From Streptomyces griseoloalbus (GTDB lineage Bacteria > Actinomycetota > Actinomycetes > Streptomycetales > Streptomycetaceae), in the NCBI GenBank assembly GCA_014650015.1, contig BMUD01000013.1, forward strand, positions 173,660-237,659: 64,000 bases of DNA. The letters run 5' to 3'. Shown here piece by piece: positions 16,751 to 25,322 of the stretch. Within the stretch, counting starts at the first letter, position 1; each line of letters begins with the position of its first letter. The notes under the pieces were generated by a model that made no database searches, was not told the origin of the DNA, and was given only the letters and a program-made list of their open reading frames with translations. A program made the position numbers and the translations under genes.

Positions 16751-19369
16751 CTAATCGGCAGCGCCTCCGAAGATGCCGCCGTTGCCGTTGCCGTTCCCGT
16801 TGCTGGTGCCGGTGTCACCGCTCTCCGTCGGTTCCGGTGAATTGGTCGCTCCTCCGTCCGTACCACCGGCGTCCGTGCCACCCGGACCGGTGCCACCCGT
16901 CTCCTCTTCGTCCTCACAGTTGAAGTCGAACGGTCCACACGTGGCGGACTCGGTGGGTGTCGGAGTGGTCTCGGTCTCGGTGGGGGTCGGAGACGCCGAC
17001 GGGGTCGCCTCCTCGGTCTCCGTGATGGTCGGGGTCGGGGACGGCGCGCCGATCCCGTCCGCGATCTCGCCGATCTCCTCGGCTTCGGGGAAGCCGGGGT
17101 CGGGCTCCCCCTTCAGCGCGGCCTTCATGAACTCGGTCCACACCTGCGTCGGAACGTCACCACCGTGGATGGAGTCCTCACCCGCCGTGCCGTTCATGGA
17201 GAGCAGCTTGTGGCTCTCGGGGTCCTCACGGAACATCGCGACCGAGGTCGCAAGCTGCTGGGTGTAGCCGACGAACCAGGCGGACTTGTTCTCGTCCGTC
17301 GTACCCGTCTTGCCGGCGGCCGTACGCCCCAGCTCCAGCGCGTTCTTACCGGTACCGTTCTCGATCACGTTCTCGAGGACCTTGGTGACGTTGTGCGCCA
17401 CGTTCTCCGGCATCGCCTGCTCGACCCGCGGCTTCTCGAAGTTCGGCAGCTCCGACCCCTTGTGCTTGACGGCGGTCACCGAGTACGGGTCGGCCTGCTT
17501 GCCCGATGCCGCGAAGGTCGCGTAGGCGTCCGCCATGCGGATCGCGCTCGGCGTCGACGTGCCAAGGGCGAACGACGCGTTCAGCCCGGCGAAGCTGTCC
17601 TTGAGGATGCCGGACTTCTCGGCGACATCCGCCACGTGCTTCATCCCCACGTCCATGCCGAGCTGCACGAAGGGGGTGTTGACGGACTGCTCCATCGCCT
17701 TGTGCAGGGTGATGTAACCCCACGGGTAGTCGCTCTCGTTCTCCTGGTAGAAGGGCGTGTTGTCCTTCTTGAGCACGAGGGAGCCGTCGTTGTTCCTGAT
17801 CTGCAGGTGGTCGTCACCGTTGTACTTGCTCTGCGGTGAGACACCCTGGCCATTGGTCTTGTAGGTGCCGTGCTGCATCGCGGCGGCGAGCACGAACGGC
17901 TTCCACGTCGAACCGACGGGGACGCCGGAGGTGTCGGCGTTGTTGTTGAAGTGACCGTTCTCGAAGCCGGCTCCGCCGTAGAGAGCGACGATCGCACCGT
18001 CGTTGGGTTTCACCGACGCCGCGCCGAACTGCACGTGCTTGTCCAGTTCGCGCTTCTCCGGGTCGATCTTCTCCTGCTCGACCTTCTTCACGGCCTTGGC
18101 CAGTGCCTCGACCTTGCTCTTCTCGAAGGTCGTGTAGATCTGGTAGCCGCCCTGGTCGAACTGCGCCTCCGTGATGTCGGAGTTCTTCAGGACGTACCGC
18201 TTCGCCGTGTCCACGAGATAGCTGATCTGGCCGGTCATGCCCTTGGTCGCCTTGCGGCCCTGAGGCATGGGGTACTTCTTGGTCGCCTCCTGGTACTCGG
18301 CATCCGAGAGGTGCTTGTCCGTGTGCATCTGCTCGAGAATCCAGCCCCAGCGCTCCTCGGAGCGCTCCCGGTTCGCTTCAGCGGTGGCTGAGGAGTCGAG
18401 GCTCTGGTTGCCCGCGGGGTCGTAGTACGTCGGGCCCTTGAGCAGCGCGGCGAGGAAGGCGCACTGGCTCGGCGTGAGGTCGACCGCGTCCTTGCCGTAG
18501 TAGGTCTGGGCGGCGGCCTGGATGCCGTAGGCGCCCCGGCCGTAGTACGAGGTGTTGAGGTAGCCCTGGAGGATCTCTTCCTTGGAGAGCTTGGTGCCCA
18601 CCTTGATCGAGATGAACATCTCCTTGAACTTCCGGCCGATCGTCTGTTCCTGGCTCAGGTAGGTGTTCTTCACGAACTGCTGGGTGATCGTCGAGCCACC
18701 CTGCGTGTCACCGCCCCGCGCCATGTTGGCCAGCGCCCGGGCGATGCCCGAGGGGTCGATGCCCGAGTCCTGGTAGAAGCTCTTGTTCTCGGCGGAGATC
18801 ACCGCCCACTGCATCGCCTCGGGGATGCGGTCGATCGTGACGTTCTGCCGGTTCTGGCCGCTACCTGTGGCGACCATCTGAGTCTCGTCAGCCCAGTAGT
18901 AGACGTTGTTCTCGGACAAGGCCGCGGCGTTCTCCTCGCTGGGCACGCCCACCATGGCGTAGCCGATGCCGGCCACGGCGACCAGGCTGCCGAAGAACGC
19001 GATGCACAGCCCGGACACGAGCCTCCAGGACGGCAGCCAGCGCTGCCAGCCGTCCTTGTTGTGCCGCGGATAGTCGATGATCCGCTTCTTGCCGGGTGGA
19101 GCCGCGCGGCCCCTTCCGCGACCGGGGCCGGCGGAACCGGCCCGACGGCCTCCGCCTCTCTGTGCCGCGCGCCGCGCCTCGGCACGGCTGCCGTACGTAC
19201 GGTCCTCACCCCCCGAGCCGTGGGAACCCGACCCATGGGAGAGGGACGGAGACCCGGTGGCGCCTCGCGGAGCCGCGCGGCGGCCGGAGGACGAGCCGGA
19301 CTGGCCGCGTCGGGCCGCGGCACGTCCGCCTCCCTGCGGCTGCGGCGGTTTGCGACGGTGCTCGCTCAT
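16751..19369 (-). CDS. class A penicillin-binding protein (transglycosylase/transpeptidase)
   Basis: This 872-residue bifunctional wall synthase starts with a basic, glycine-rich cytoplasmic region (1-112) and one membrane anchor (about 114-140). The GT51 domain has the catalytic glutamate in AENKSFY (E194) and GGSTITQQFVKNTYLS. The transpeptidase has S487-T-W-K490, S562-V-N564 and KTG 687-689. A low-complexity Pro/Thr/Glu and Gly/Asn tail (about 775-872) extends outside. The ATG at 19369 has AGGAG 10 bases upstream. It polymerises and cross-links lipid II delivered by MurJ. Confidence 0.95.
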   Translation of the reverse strand: MSEHRRKPPQPQGGGRAAARRGQSGSSSGRRAAPRGATGSPSLSHGSGSHGSGGEDRTYGSRAEARRAAQRGGGRRAGSAGPGRGRGRAAPPGKKRIIDYPRHNKDGWQRWLPSWRLVSGLCIAFFGSLVAVAGIGYAMVGVPSEENAAALSENNVYYWADETQMVATGSGQNRQNVTIDRIPEAMQWAVISAENKSFYQDSGIDPSGIARALANMARGGDTQGGSTITQQFVKNTYLSQEQTIGRKFKEMFISIKVGTKLSKEEILQGYLNTSYYGRGAYGIQAAAQTYYGKDAVDLTPSQCAFLAALLKGPTYYDPAGNQSLDSSATAEANRERSEERWGWILEQMHTDKHLSDAEYQEATKKYPMPQGRKATKGMTGQISYLVDTAKRYVLKNSDITEAQFDQGGYQIYTTFEKSKVEALAKAVKKVEQEKIDPEKRELDKHVQFGAASVKPNDGAIVALYGGAGFENGHFNNNADTSGVPVGSTWKPFVLAAAMQHGTYKTNGQGVSPQSKYNGDDHLQIRNNDGSLVLKKDNTPFYQENESDYPWGYITLHKAMEQSVNTPFVQLGMDVGMKHVADVAEKSGILKDSFAGLNASFALGTSTPSAIRMADAYATFAASGKQADPYSVTAVKHKGSELPNFEKPRVEQAMPENVAHNVTKVLENVIENGTGKNALELGRTAAGKTGTTDENKSAWFVGYTQQLATSVAMFREDPESHKLLSMNGTAGEDSIHGGDVPTQVWTEFMKAALKGEPDPGFPEAEEIGEIADGIGAPSPTPTITETEEATPSASPTPTETETTPTPTESATCGPFDFNCEDEEETGGTGPGGTDAGGTDGGATNSPEPTESGDTGTSNGNGNGNGGIFGGAAD

Positions 19370-19447
19370 CGAACGACTACTCCTAGGGCAGGCGCACCCT
19401 TGGGCGCCTGGAAACGGCGGCTGGTTTCCGGTCCCCCCGCAGTACGG

Positions 19448-19465
19448 ATGCGGAGGTTTCCGCAT
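19448..19465. promoter_or_regulatory. inverted repeat in the PBP upstream region (gap 19370-19765)
   Basis: A 7-bp perfect inverted repeat (ATGCGGA, 4-base gap, TCCGCAT) sits about 80-95 bases upstream of the PBP start, flanked by GTACGG and CCGTAC-like sequence. It may be an operator or part of a leader structure. The rest of the 396-base gap holds the PadR operator and no gene. Confidence 0.35.
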
Positions 19466-19670
19466 TCACCCGTACTACACCAGGGACAGAGACGCCCCCA
19501 GGCGTCACTTGGTTCCCGGTGGTGTGCATGGCGCACAGACTACGCACCGCCAAAACCTTCCGAGCACAGAAGTTCACCTCAAATCAGGCAACTTGCGCGC
19601 GATGAATCGGTGATGTGATCCCGTTCACTCTTCTCCCTCTTGTCGCATCCGGGAGGCCGTTCTATCGTCG

Positions 19671-19693
19671 TGATGTATCGAGTCGATACATCA
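19671..19693. promoter_or_regulatory. PadR-type operator palindrome
   Basis: Two perfect 11-base arms, TGATGTATCGA and its complement, are separated by a single G. The ATGTATCGA..TCGATACAT core fits sites described for PadR-like regulators. It lies 73 bases before the padR-like start, probably at its promoter, and points to autorepression. Confidence 0.75.
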
Positions 19694-19765
19694 GCTCGAC
19701 ATAAGGGCGGCGACGAGCCGTACACGAGCCCGTCATGGCATGACCGCGGCAGAGGGGAGGCGACG

Positions 19766-20449
19766 ATGAGCCGACGTTCCGGGATCCTCGAGTTCGCCGT
19801 ACTCGGCCTGCTCCGCGAGTCACCGATGCACGGCTATGAGCTGCGCAAACGACTCAATACGTCACTGGGCGTGTTCCGCGCCTTCAGCTACGGAACGCTC
19901 TACCCCTGCCTCAAGACGCTGGTCGCCCAAGGCTGGTTGATCGAGGAGCCGGGTAACACCACCGAGGACGCCCTGGCCGCTCCGCTCACGGGGCGCCGCG
20001 CCAAGATCGTCTACCGGTTGACGGCGGAGGGTAAGGAACACTTCGAGCAGCTGCTCTCCCAGACGGGACCGGACGCGTACGAGGACGAGACCTTCGCCGC
20101 TCGGTTCGCCTTCTTCGGGCAGACGTCGCGCGACGTACGCATGCGCGTACTAGAGGGCCGCCGCAGCCGGCTGGAGGAGCGCCTCGAGAAGATGCGCGTC
20201 TCCCTGGCCCGGACCCGGGAGCGCCTCGACGACTACACGCTCGAGCTCCAGCGCCACGGAATGGAGTCCGTGGAGCGCGAAGTGCGCTGGCTGAACGAGC
20301 TCATCGAGAGCGAGCGGGCCGGGCGGGACCTCAAGGGATCCGCCACCGGAGAGCCCGCTCAGCAGGACACCACATCTGGAGCGACGGGCGGCCTGCCCCG
20401 GTCCGGGGACGATCCCCGGCCGGATTCGCCCGACGACACCGCCACGTGA
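19766..20449 (+). CDS. PadR-family transcriptional regulator
   Basis: This is a 227-residue regulator. The winged helix lies at about residues 5-90 (ILEFAVLGLLRESPMHGYEL, then FRAFSYGTLYPCLKTLVAQG). A long helical dimerisation region (about 115-180) and a disordered, acidic C-terminal tail follow. GGGGAGG precedes the ATG. It is 43 bases upstream of ino1 on the same strand, so it may be co-transcribed with and control inositol phosphate synthesis. The palindrome at 19671-19693 is its likely binding site. Confidence 0.92.
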   Translation: MSRRSGILEFAVLGLLRESPMHGYELRKRLNTSLGVFRAFSYGTLYPCLKTLVAQGWLIEEPGNTTEDALAAPLTGRRAKIVYRLTAEGKEHFEQLLSQTGPDAYEDETFAARFAFFGQTSRDVRMRVLEGRRSRLEERLEKMRVSLARTRERLDDYTLELQRHGMESVEREVRWLNELIESERAGRDLKGSATGEPAQQDTTSGATGGLPRSGDDPRPDSPDDTAT

Positions 20450-20492
20450 GACCCGTTGAGGGCCTCACTCGTACACACAGGGAGCAACCGGA

Positions 20493-21575
20493 ATGGGTTC
20501 GGTTCGCGTAGCCATCGTCGGCGTGGGCAACTGCGCCGCATCGCTGGTGCAGGGAGTCGAGTACTACAAGGACGCCGACGCGGCGGCCAAGGTGCCGGGC
20601 CTGATGCACGTCCAGTTCGGCGACTACCACGTCAGCGACGTCGAGTTCGTCGCCGCCTTCGACGTGGACGCCAAGAAGGTCGGTCTCGACCTCGCGGACG
20701 CCATCGGCGCCTCGGAGAACAACACCATCAAGATCTGCGACGTCCCCACCACCGGTGTGACGGTCCAGCGCGGCCACACACTCGACGGTCTCGGCAAGTA
20801 CTACCGCGAGACCATCGAGGAGTCCGCAGAGGCGGCGGTCGACGTCGTCCAGGTCCTCAAGGACAAGCAGGTCGACGTCCTCGTCTGCTACCTGCCCGTC
20901 GGTTCCGACGACGCTGCGAAGTTCTACGCCCAGTGCGCCATCGACGCCAAGGTCGCCTTCGTCAACGCCCTCCCGGTCTTCATCGCCGGCACCAAGGAGT
21001 GGGCGGACAAGTTCACCGAGGCGGGCGTCCCGATCGTCGGTGACGACATCAAGTCCCAGGTCGGCGCCACCATCACGCACCGCGTCATGGCGAAGCTGTT
21101 CGAGGACCGCGGTGTCGTCCTGGACCGCACGATGCAGCTGAACGTCGGCGGCAACATGGACTTCAAGAACATGCTCGAGCGCGAGCGCCTGGAGTCCAAG
21201 AAGATCTCCAAGACGCAGGCCGTCACCTCGCAGATCCCCGACCGGGATCTCGGCGAGAACAACGTCCACATCGGCCCGTCCGACTACGTGGCCTGGCTGG
21301 ACGACCGCAAGTGGGCCTACGTCCGCCTCGAGGGCCGCGCCTTCGGTGACGTCCCGCTGAACCTGGAGTACAAGCTCGAGGTCTGGGACTCCCCGAACTC
21401 CGCCGGTGTCATCATCGACGCCCTGCGCGCCGCGAAGATCGCCAAGGACCGGGGCATCGGTGGCCCGATCCTCTCGGCGTCCTCGTACTTCATGAAGTCC
21501 CCGCCGGTGCAGTACTTCGACGACGAAGCCCGTGAGAACGTCGAGAAGTTCATCAAGGGCGAGGTCGAGCGCTAA
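20493..21575 (+). CDS. ino1: inositol-3-phosphate synthase
   Basis: This 360-residue NAD-dependent enzyme converts glucose 6-phosphate to myo-inositol 3-phosphate. The product feeds mycothiol and phosphatidylinositol synthesis. The Rossmann start is [20 protein letters not shown], with the actinobacterial family feature [20 protein letters not shown]. In the catalytic part, [15 protein letters not shown] and [12 protein letters not shown] are typical. A strong terminator follows. Mycothiol is the actinobacterial thiol buffer, linking this gene to the thioredoxin genes at 34 kb in function but not in operon. Confidence 0.96.
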   Translation: MGSVRVAIVGVGNCAASLVQGVEYYKDADAAAKVPGLMHVQFGDYHVSDVEFVAAFDVDAKKVGLDLADAIGASENNTIKICDVPTTGVTVQRGHTLDGLGKYYRETIEESAEAAVDVVQVLKDKQVDVLVCYLPVGSDDAAKFYAQCAIDAKVAFVNALPVFIAGTKEWADKFTEAGVPIVGDDIKSQVGATITHRVMAKLFEDRGVVLDRTMQLNVGGNMDFKNMLERERLESKKISKTQAVTSQIPDRDLGENNVHIGPSDYVAWLDDRKWAYVRLEGRAFGDVPLNLEYKLEVWDSPNSAGVIIDALRAAKIAKDRGIGGPILSASSYFMKSPPVQYFDDEARENVEKFIKGEVER

Positions 21576-21597
21576 GGCCTCTCCACTGTGGGCAGTT

Positions 21598-21631
21598 GAG
21601 GGTCTCCGGGTCGTACGTCCCGGAGACCCTC
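21598..21631 (+). terminator. ino1 terminator
   Basis: A perfect 13-bp stem (GAGGGTCTCCGGG and complement) with an 8-base loop TCGTACGT lies 23 bases after the ino1 stop. Confidence 0.85.
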
Positions 21632-21653
21632 TCCATATGTGAGGCTGTGCCCC

Positions 21654-22916
21654 ATGGCCATCGTCCGTGACCTGCGCGTTCTGCTGCGTTTCCAGGGCTT
21701 CAGACGCCTGCTCGCCGTCCGGCTGCTCTCCCAGGGTGCCGACGGCGTCTTCCAGGTCGCACTCGCCGCCTACGTGGTCTTCTCTCCCGAGAGACAGACC
21801 TCGCCCGCGGCGATCGCCTCCGCGATGGCGATCCTGCTTCTCCCGTACTCCGTGGTCGGCCCCTTCGCCGGGGTCCTGCTGGACCGCTGGCGCCGTCGCC
21901 AGGTCTTCCTGTACGGCAATCTGCTGCGCGCCCTGATGGCGTCGGTGACCGCCCTTCTGATCCTCGGCCGGGTGCCCGACTGGCTGCTGTTCGTCTCCGC
22001 GCTGTGCGTCACCGGCGTCAACCGCTTCGTGCTCGCCGGACTGTCCGCCGCGCTGCCCCGTGTCGTGGACACCGAGCGGCTGGTCATCGCCAACTCCCTG
22101 TCCCCGACCGCCGGGACGCTCGCCGCGACCGCGGGCGGTGGTCTCGCCTTCGTCGTCCGCCTGGTCGTCGCCGACTCGGACGCGGCCGTGGTGCTCGTGG
22201 GCGCAGCGCTGTACTTGTGCGCGGCCGTGGCGTCGCTGCGCATCGCCAAGGGACTGCTGGGTCCCGACCGGGCGTTGATACGCCCCCGGGTGAGCACGGC
22301 TGTCACCGGCACCGCTCGCGACCTGATGGCAGGCGTACGTCACCTTGCCGCTCCCTCGCGCAGGGAGGCCGCCTGGGCGCTCACCGCGATGGCGCTGATG
22401 CGCTTCTGCTACGGCGCCATGCTCGTTCTCCTGCTGATGCTGTGCCGGTACGCGTTGACCTCGACCACGGACGAGGGACTCGCCCTGCTGGGGCTGGCGT
22501 TGGGGGCTTCGGGCGCCGGCTTCTTCGCCGCTGCCGTCATGACGCCCTGGGCCGCCGGGCGGCTGGGCCCGGGTCGCTGGATCGTGGTGTGCGCCGCGGC
22601 AGCCGCGGTGCTGGAGCCCACGCTCGGTCTGCCGTTCGCCACCGGCCCGCTTCTGGCCGGGGCATTCGTCCTGGGGCTGACCACCCAGGGCGCGAAAATC
22701 GCCACGGACACCATCGTCCAGTCCTACGTCGAGGACGGCTTCCGTGGCCGGATCTTCTCCCTGTACGACGTCCTGTTCAACGTGGCCTTCGTCGCCGCCG
22801 CCGCGGTGGCTGCCCTGATGCTCCCACCGGATGGTCGATCGGTCCCGCTGGTGGTAACAATCGCCGTTATCTACGGAGCAGTAGCTATGGCTATGGCCCG
22901 TTTTGAACTTCAGTAA
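21654..22916 (+). CDS. MFS transporter
   Basis: This is a 420-residue protein with about 12 hydrophobic segments. The N-terminal region LLAVRLLSQGADGVFQVALA and the A-motif-like GPFAGVLLDRWRRRQVFL are typical of the actinobacterial exporters of this group. Substrate is unknown. The start at 21654 is the second in-frame ATG-like option; no strong ribosome site is seen. It follows the ino1 terminator and so has its own promoter or relies on read-through. Confidence 0.88.
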   Translation: MAIVRDLRVLLRFQGFRRLLAVRLLSQGADGVFQVALAAYVVFSPERQTSPAAIASAMAILLLPYSVVGPFAGVLLDRWRRRQVFLYGNLLRALMASVTALLILGRVPDWLLFVSALCVTGVNRFVLAGLSAALPRVVDTERLVIANSLSPTAGTLAATAGGGLAFVVRLVVADSDAAVVLVGAALYLCAAVASLRIAKGLLGPDRALIRPRVSTAVTGTARDLMAGVRHLAAPSRREAAWALTAMALMRFCYGAMLVLLLMLCRYALTSTTDEGLALLGLALGASGAGFFAAAVMTPWAAGRLGPGRWIVVCAAAAAVLEPTLGLPFATGPLLAGAFVLGLTTQGAKIATDTIVQSYVEDGFRGRIFSLYDVLFNVAFVAAAAVAALMLPPDGRSVPLVVTIAVIYGAVAMAMARFELQ

Positions 22917-23039
22917 GTGTCACATCAGTGCCACAGAGCCTTATGAGGCTGCAGCGTTGTCAGTGAGGGCCGGTAACTTACGTGCGTCTTATCAACGCGC
23001 CTTTCGCGTCACGCACCTATGTTCTAGGGGGACCCCCAA

Positions 23040-23549
23040 GTGACCACTCCGCCGCCCCAGGGCAACCCGTTCGCACAGGGCCAGCAGCAGCCCTACGGCC
23101 AGCCCCAGGGCCAGGCTCCCTACCCGCCCCAGGGAGGCTTCCCGCAGCAGGCCGGTCAGCCCGGGTTCCCCCCTCCGGGTGCTCCGGTTCCGCCGCCGCA
23201 GCAGGGCCGCAAGCTCAGCTTCAAGACGATCAAAAACATCGTCATCGTGCTGATCGTCGCCGGTGTGGCCATCGGTGGCTACATCTCCAGCCAGGACGAC
23301 GCCCAGACCGCCGCGGTCGGTGACTGCATGCACCGCGGCAGCACGGATGACAACAACCCGGACCTCGAGGTCGTCGACTGCGCCGACGCGAAGGCTCAGT
23401 ACAAGGTGCTGGCCAAGATCGAAGGCTCGTTCCTCACCGAGACCCTGGCTTCGAGCAAGTGCGAGGCCGAGGCCAAGGACTTCCAGTACACGTACACCGA
23501 GAGCGGTGACAGCAAGGACTTCCTGCTCTGCCTGAAGGACTACAAGTAG
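23040..23549 (+). CDS. LppU/SCO3897-like membrane-anchored protein
   Basis: This 169-residue protein has a Pro/Gln/Gly-rich cytoplasmic N-terminus (1-56), one membrane helix (about 66-83) and an outer domain with four cysteines (C96, C114, C141, C164) that probably form two disulfides. This matches the actinobacterial LppU-like family, found in this position in other streptomycetes. Function is unknown. The GTG start follows AGGGGG. Two parS palindromes lie after the stop, facing the convergent CCA gene. Confidence 0.82.
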   Translation: MTTPPPQGNPFAQGQQQPYGQPQGQAPYPPQGGFPQQAGQPGFPPPGAPVPPPQQGRKLSFKTIKNIVIVLIVAGVAIGGYISSQDDAQTAAVGDCMHRGSTDDNNPDLEVVDCADAKAQYKVLAKIEGSFLTETLASSKCEAEAKDFQYTYTESGDSKDFLLCLKDYK

Positions 23550-23582
23550 TAGGGCAGGTGCCTCAGACGCCCGAGGGGCGGT

Positions 23583-23596
23583 GTTTCACGTGAAAC
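23583..23596. other. parS site inside a 34-base palindrome
   Basis: A perfect GTTTCACGTGAAAC is centred in a perfect palindrome at 23573-23606, with GAGGGGCG and CGCCCCTC outer arms, between convergent genes. The extended arms could act as a bidirectional terminator. Confidence 0.9.
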
Positions 23597-23626
23597 ACCG
23601 CCCCTCCGCACGTTCGGCGGGGTCAT

Positions 23627-23640
23627 GTTTCACGTGAAAC
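23627..23640. other. parS site inside a 32-base palindrome
   Basis: This is a second perfect GTTTCACGTGAAAC, 44 bases from its neighbour, centred in a perfect palindrome at 23618-23649 with CGGGGTCAT and ATGACCCCG outer arms. It lies 11 bases beyond the CCA gene's stop. Confidence 0.9.
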
Positions 23641-23659
23641 ATGACCCCGTTTCCCGCTC

Positions 23660-25126
23660 TCAGCCCTGCTGTCCGGCCCACCACTCCTTGAGTGCCGCCA
23701 CCGCCGCGTCGTGCCCCATCGGACCGTTCTCCAGCCGGAGCTCCAGCATGTGCTTGTACGCCTGACCGACGGCCGGGCCCGGCTTGACGCCGAGGATCTC
23801 CATGATCTGGTTGCCGTCGAGGTCCGGGCGGATGGCGTCCAACTCCTCCTGCTCCTGAAGCTCGGCGATCCGCTTCTCCAGGCCGTCATAGGCACGAGAG
23901 AGCGCGGTGGCCTTGCGCCGGTTGCGCGTGGTGCAGTCCGAGCGCGTCAGCTGGTGGAGTCGGCTGAGGAGCGGTCCGGCGTCACGGACGTAGCGGCGGA
24001 CGGCGGAGTCCGTCCACTCCCCGGTGCCGTAGCCATGGAAGCGCAGATGAAGCTCGACGAGACGTGAGACGTCCTTCACCAGCTCGTTGGAGTACTTGAG
24101 TGCCGTCATCCGCTTCTTCGTCATCTTCGCCCCGACCACTTCGTGGTGGTGGAACGAGACGCGGCCGTCCTTCTCGAAGCGCCGTGTGCGCGGCTTGCCG
24201 ATGTCGTGCAGCAGGGCCGCCAGGCGAAGGGTCAGATCGGGGCCGTCGTCCTCAAGAGCCATCGCCTGTTCCAAGACGATCAACGTGTGCTCGTAGACGT
24301 CCTTGTGCCGGTGGTGCTCGTCCCTCTCCAGATGCAGGGCCGGCAGCTCGGGCAGTACGTACTCGGCAATCCCCGTGTCCACGAGCAGCGACAACCCTGT
24401 GCGGGGCTGCGCGGACAGGATCAGCTTGTTCAGCTCGTCCCGTACGCGCTCGGCGGAGACGATCTCGATACGCCCGGCCATCTCCTTCATCGCCGCGACG
24501 ACCTCGGGTGCCACCTCGAAGTCCAGCTGAGCGGCGAACCGGGCTGCTCGCATCATCCGCAGTGGATCGTCCGAGAAGGAAGCCTCGGGAGTACCCGGCG
24601 TGCGCAGCACACCCGCCGCGAGATCTTCGAGACCGCCGTGCGGATCGACGAACCGCTTCTCCGGAAGTGCGACGGCCATCGCGTTCACCGTGAAGTCACG
24701 GCGGATTAGATCGTCCTCGATGGAGTCGCCGTACGACACCTCCGGCTTGCGCGAGGTGCGGTCGTACGCTTCCGACCGGTAGGTGGTCACCTCGATCTGA
24801 AAGCTGCGATCACTGTCTCCGACACGGGCTTCCTTCTGCGCACCGACCGTACCGAAGGCGATTCCGACGTCCCAGACGGCGTCCGCCCAAGGACGCATGA
24901 TCTTCAATACGTCCTGGGGGCGGGCATCGGTCGTGAAGTCCAGGTCGTTGCCGAGGCGGCCGAGCAGTGCGTCCCGCACCGAGCCGCCGACCAGGGCAAG
25001 AGAGAACCCGGCCTCCTGGAAGCGGCGTGCGAGGTCGTCGGCGACAGGGGCGACCCGCAGCAGTTCACTCACGGCGCGGTCCTGCACCTGGCTCAGGGCA
25101 CTGGTTTCTTCGTTGGCGTTCGGCAC
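23660..25126 (-). CDS. cca: CCA tRNA nucleotidyltransferase
   Basis: This 488-residue enzyme adds or repairs the CCA end of tRNA. The polymerase beta-type head has GGSVRD (47-52) and the metal-binding DLDF (61-64). The neck and RNA-binding parts follow, with ARDDPLRMMRA-like sequence at SFSDDPLRMMRAARFAAQ. An HD phosphohydrolase domain carries LLHDIGKP (H307, D308). The GTG at 25126 was chosen because the conserved part begins there. It matters here because tRNA-Ala at 61 kb does not encode CCA. It is divergent from the DUF6049 gene. Confidence 0.93.
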   Translation of the reverse strand: MPNANEETSALSQVQDRAVSELLRVAPVADDLARRFQEAGFSLALVGGSVRDALLGRLGNDLDFTTDARPQDVLKIMRPWADAVWDVGIAFGTVGAQKEARVGDSDRSFQIEVTTYRSEAYDRTSRKPEVSYGDSIEDDLIRRDFTVNAMAVALPEKRFVDPHGGLEDLAAGVLRTPGTPEASFSDDPLRMMRAARFAAQLDFEVAPEVVAAMKEMAGRIEIVSAERVRDELNKLILSAQPRTGLSLLVDTGIAEYVLPELPALHLERDEHHRHKDVYEHTLIVLEQAMALEDDGPDLTLRLAALLHDIGKPRTRRFEKDGRVSFHHHEVVGAKMTKKRMTALKYSNELVKDVSRLVELHLRFHGYGTGEWTDSAVRRYVRDAGPLLSRLHQLTRSDCTTRNRRKATALSRAYDGLEKRIAELQEQEELDAIRPDLDGNQIMEILGVKPGPAVGQAYKHMLELRLENGPMGHDAAVAALKEWWAGQQG

Positions 25127-25322
25127 AACAAAAGAGGGTACGTGGCCCGAACGGCCGGGAGCTCCCCCATTACGTGCGAGGACACCCCCGTCATACATGG
25201 ACAAGGCCCGCGTCCTCCGATCTCGCGGGCCGGTCCGCGGCACTTCCCCTCAGCGCGCATCGTTACCATGCGTGGACGCACATTCCGACGACCACTGACG
25301 ACGACGAGGGACGGGCGAGCGC

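Noticed and set aside
20331-22343. 670-codon open frame on the minus strand opposite ino1 and the MFS gene
   Set aside because: It is an antisense shadow of high-GC coding DNA. Its composition is low-complexity (Glu/Gly/Val/His-rich) with no recognisable domain, while the plus strand codes for clear families.
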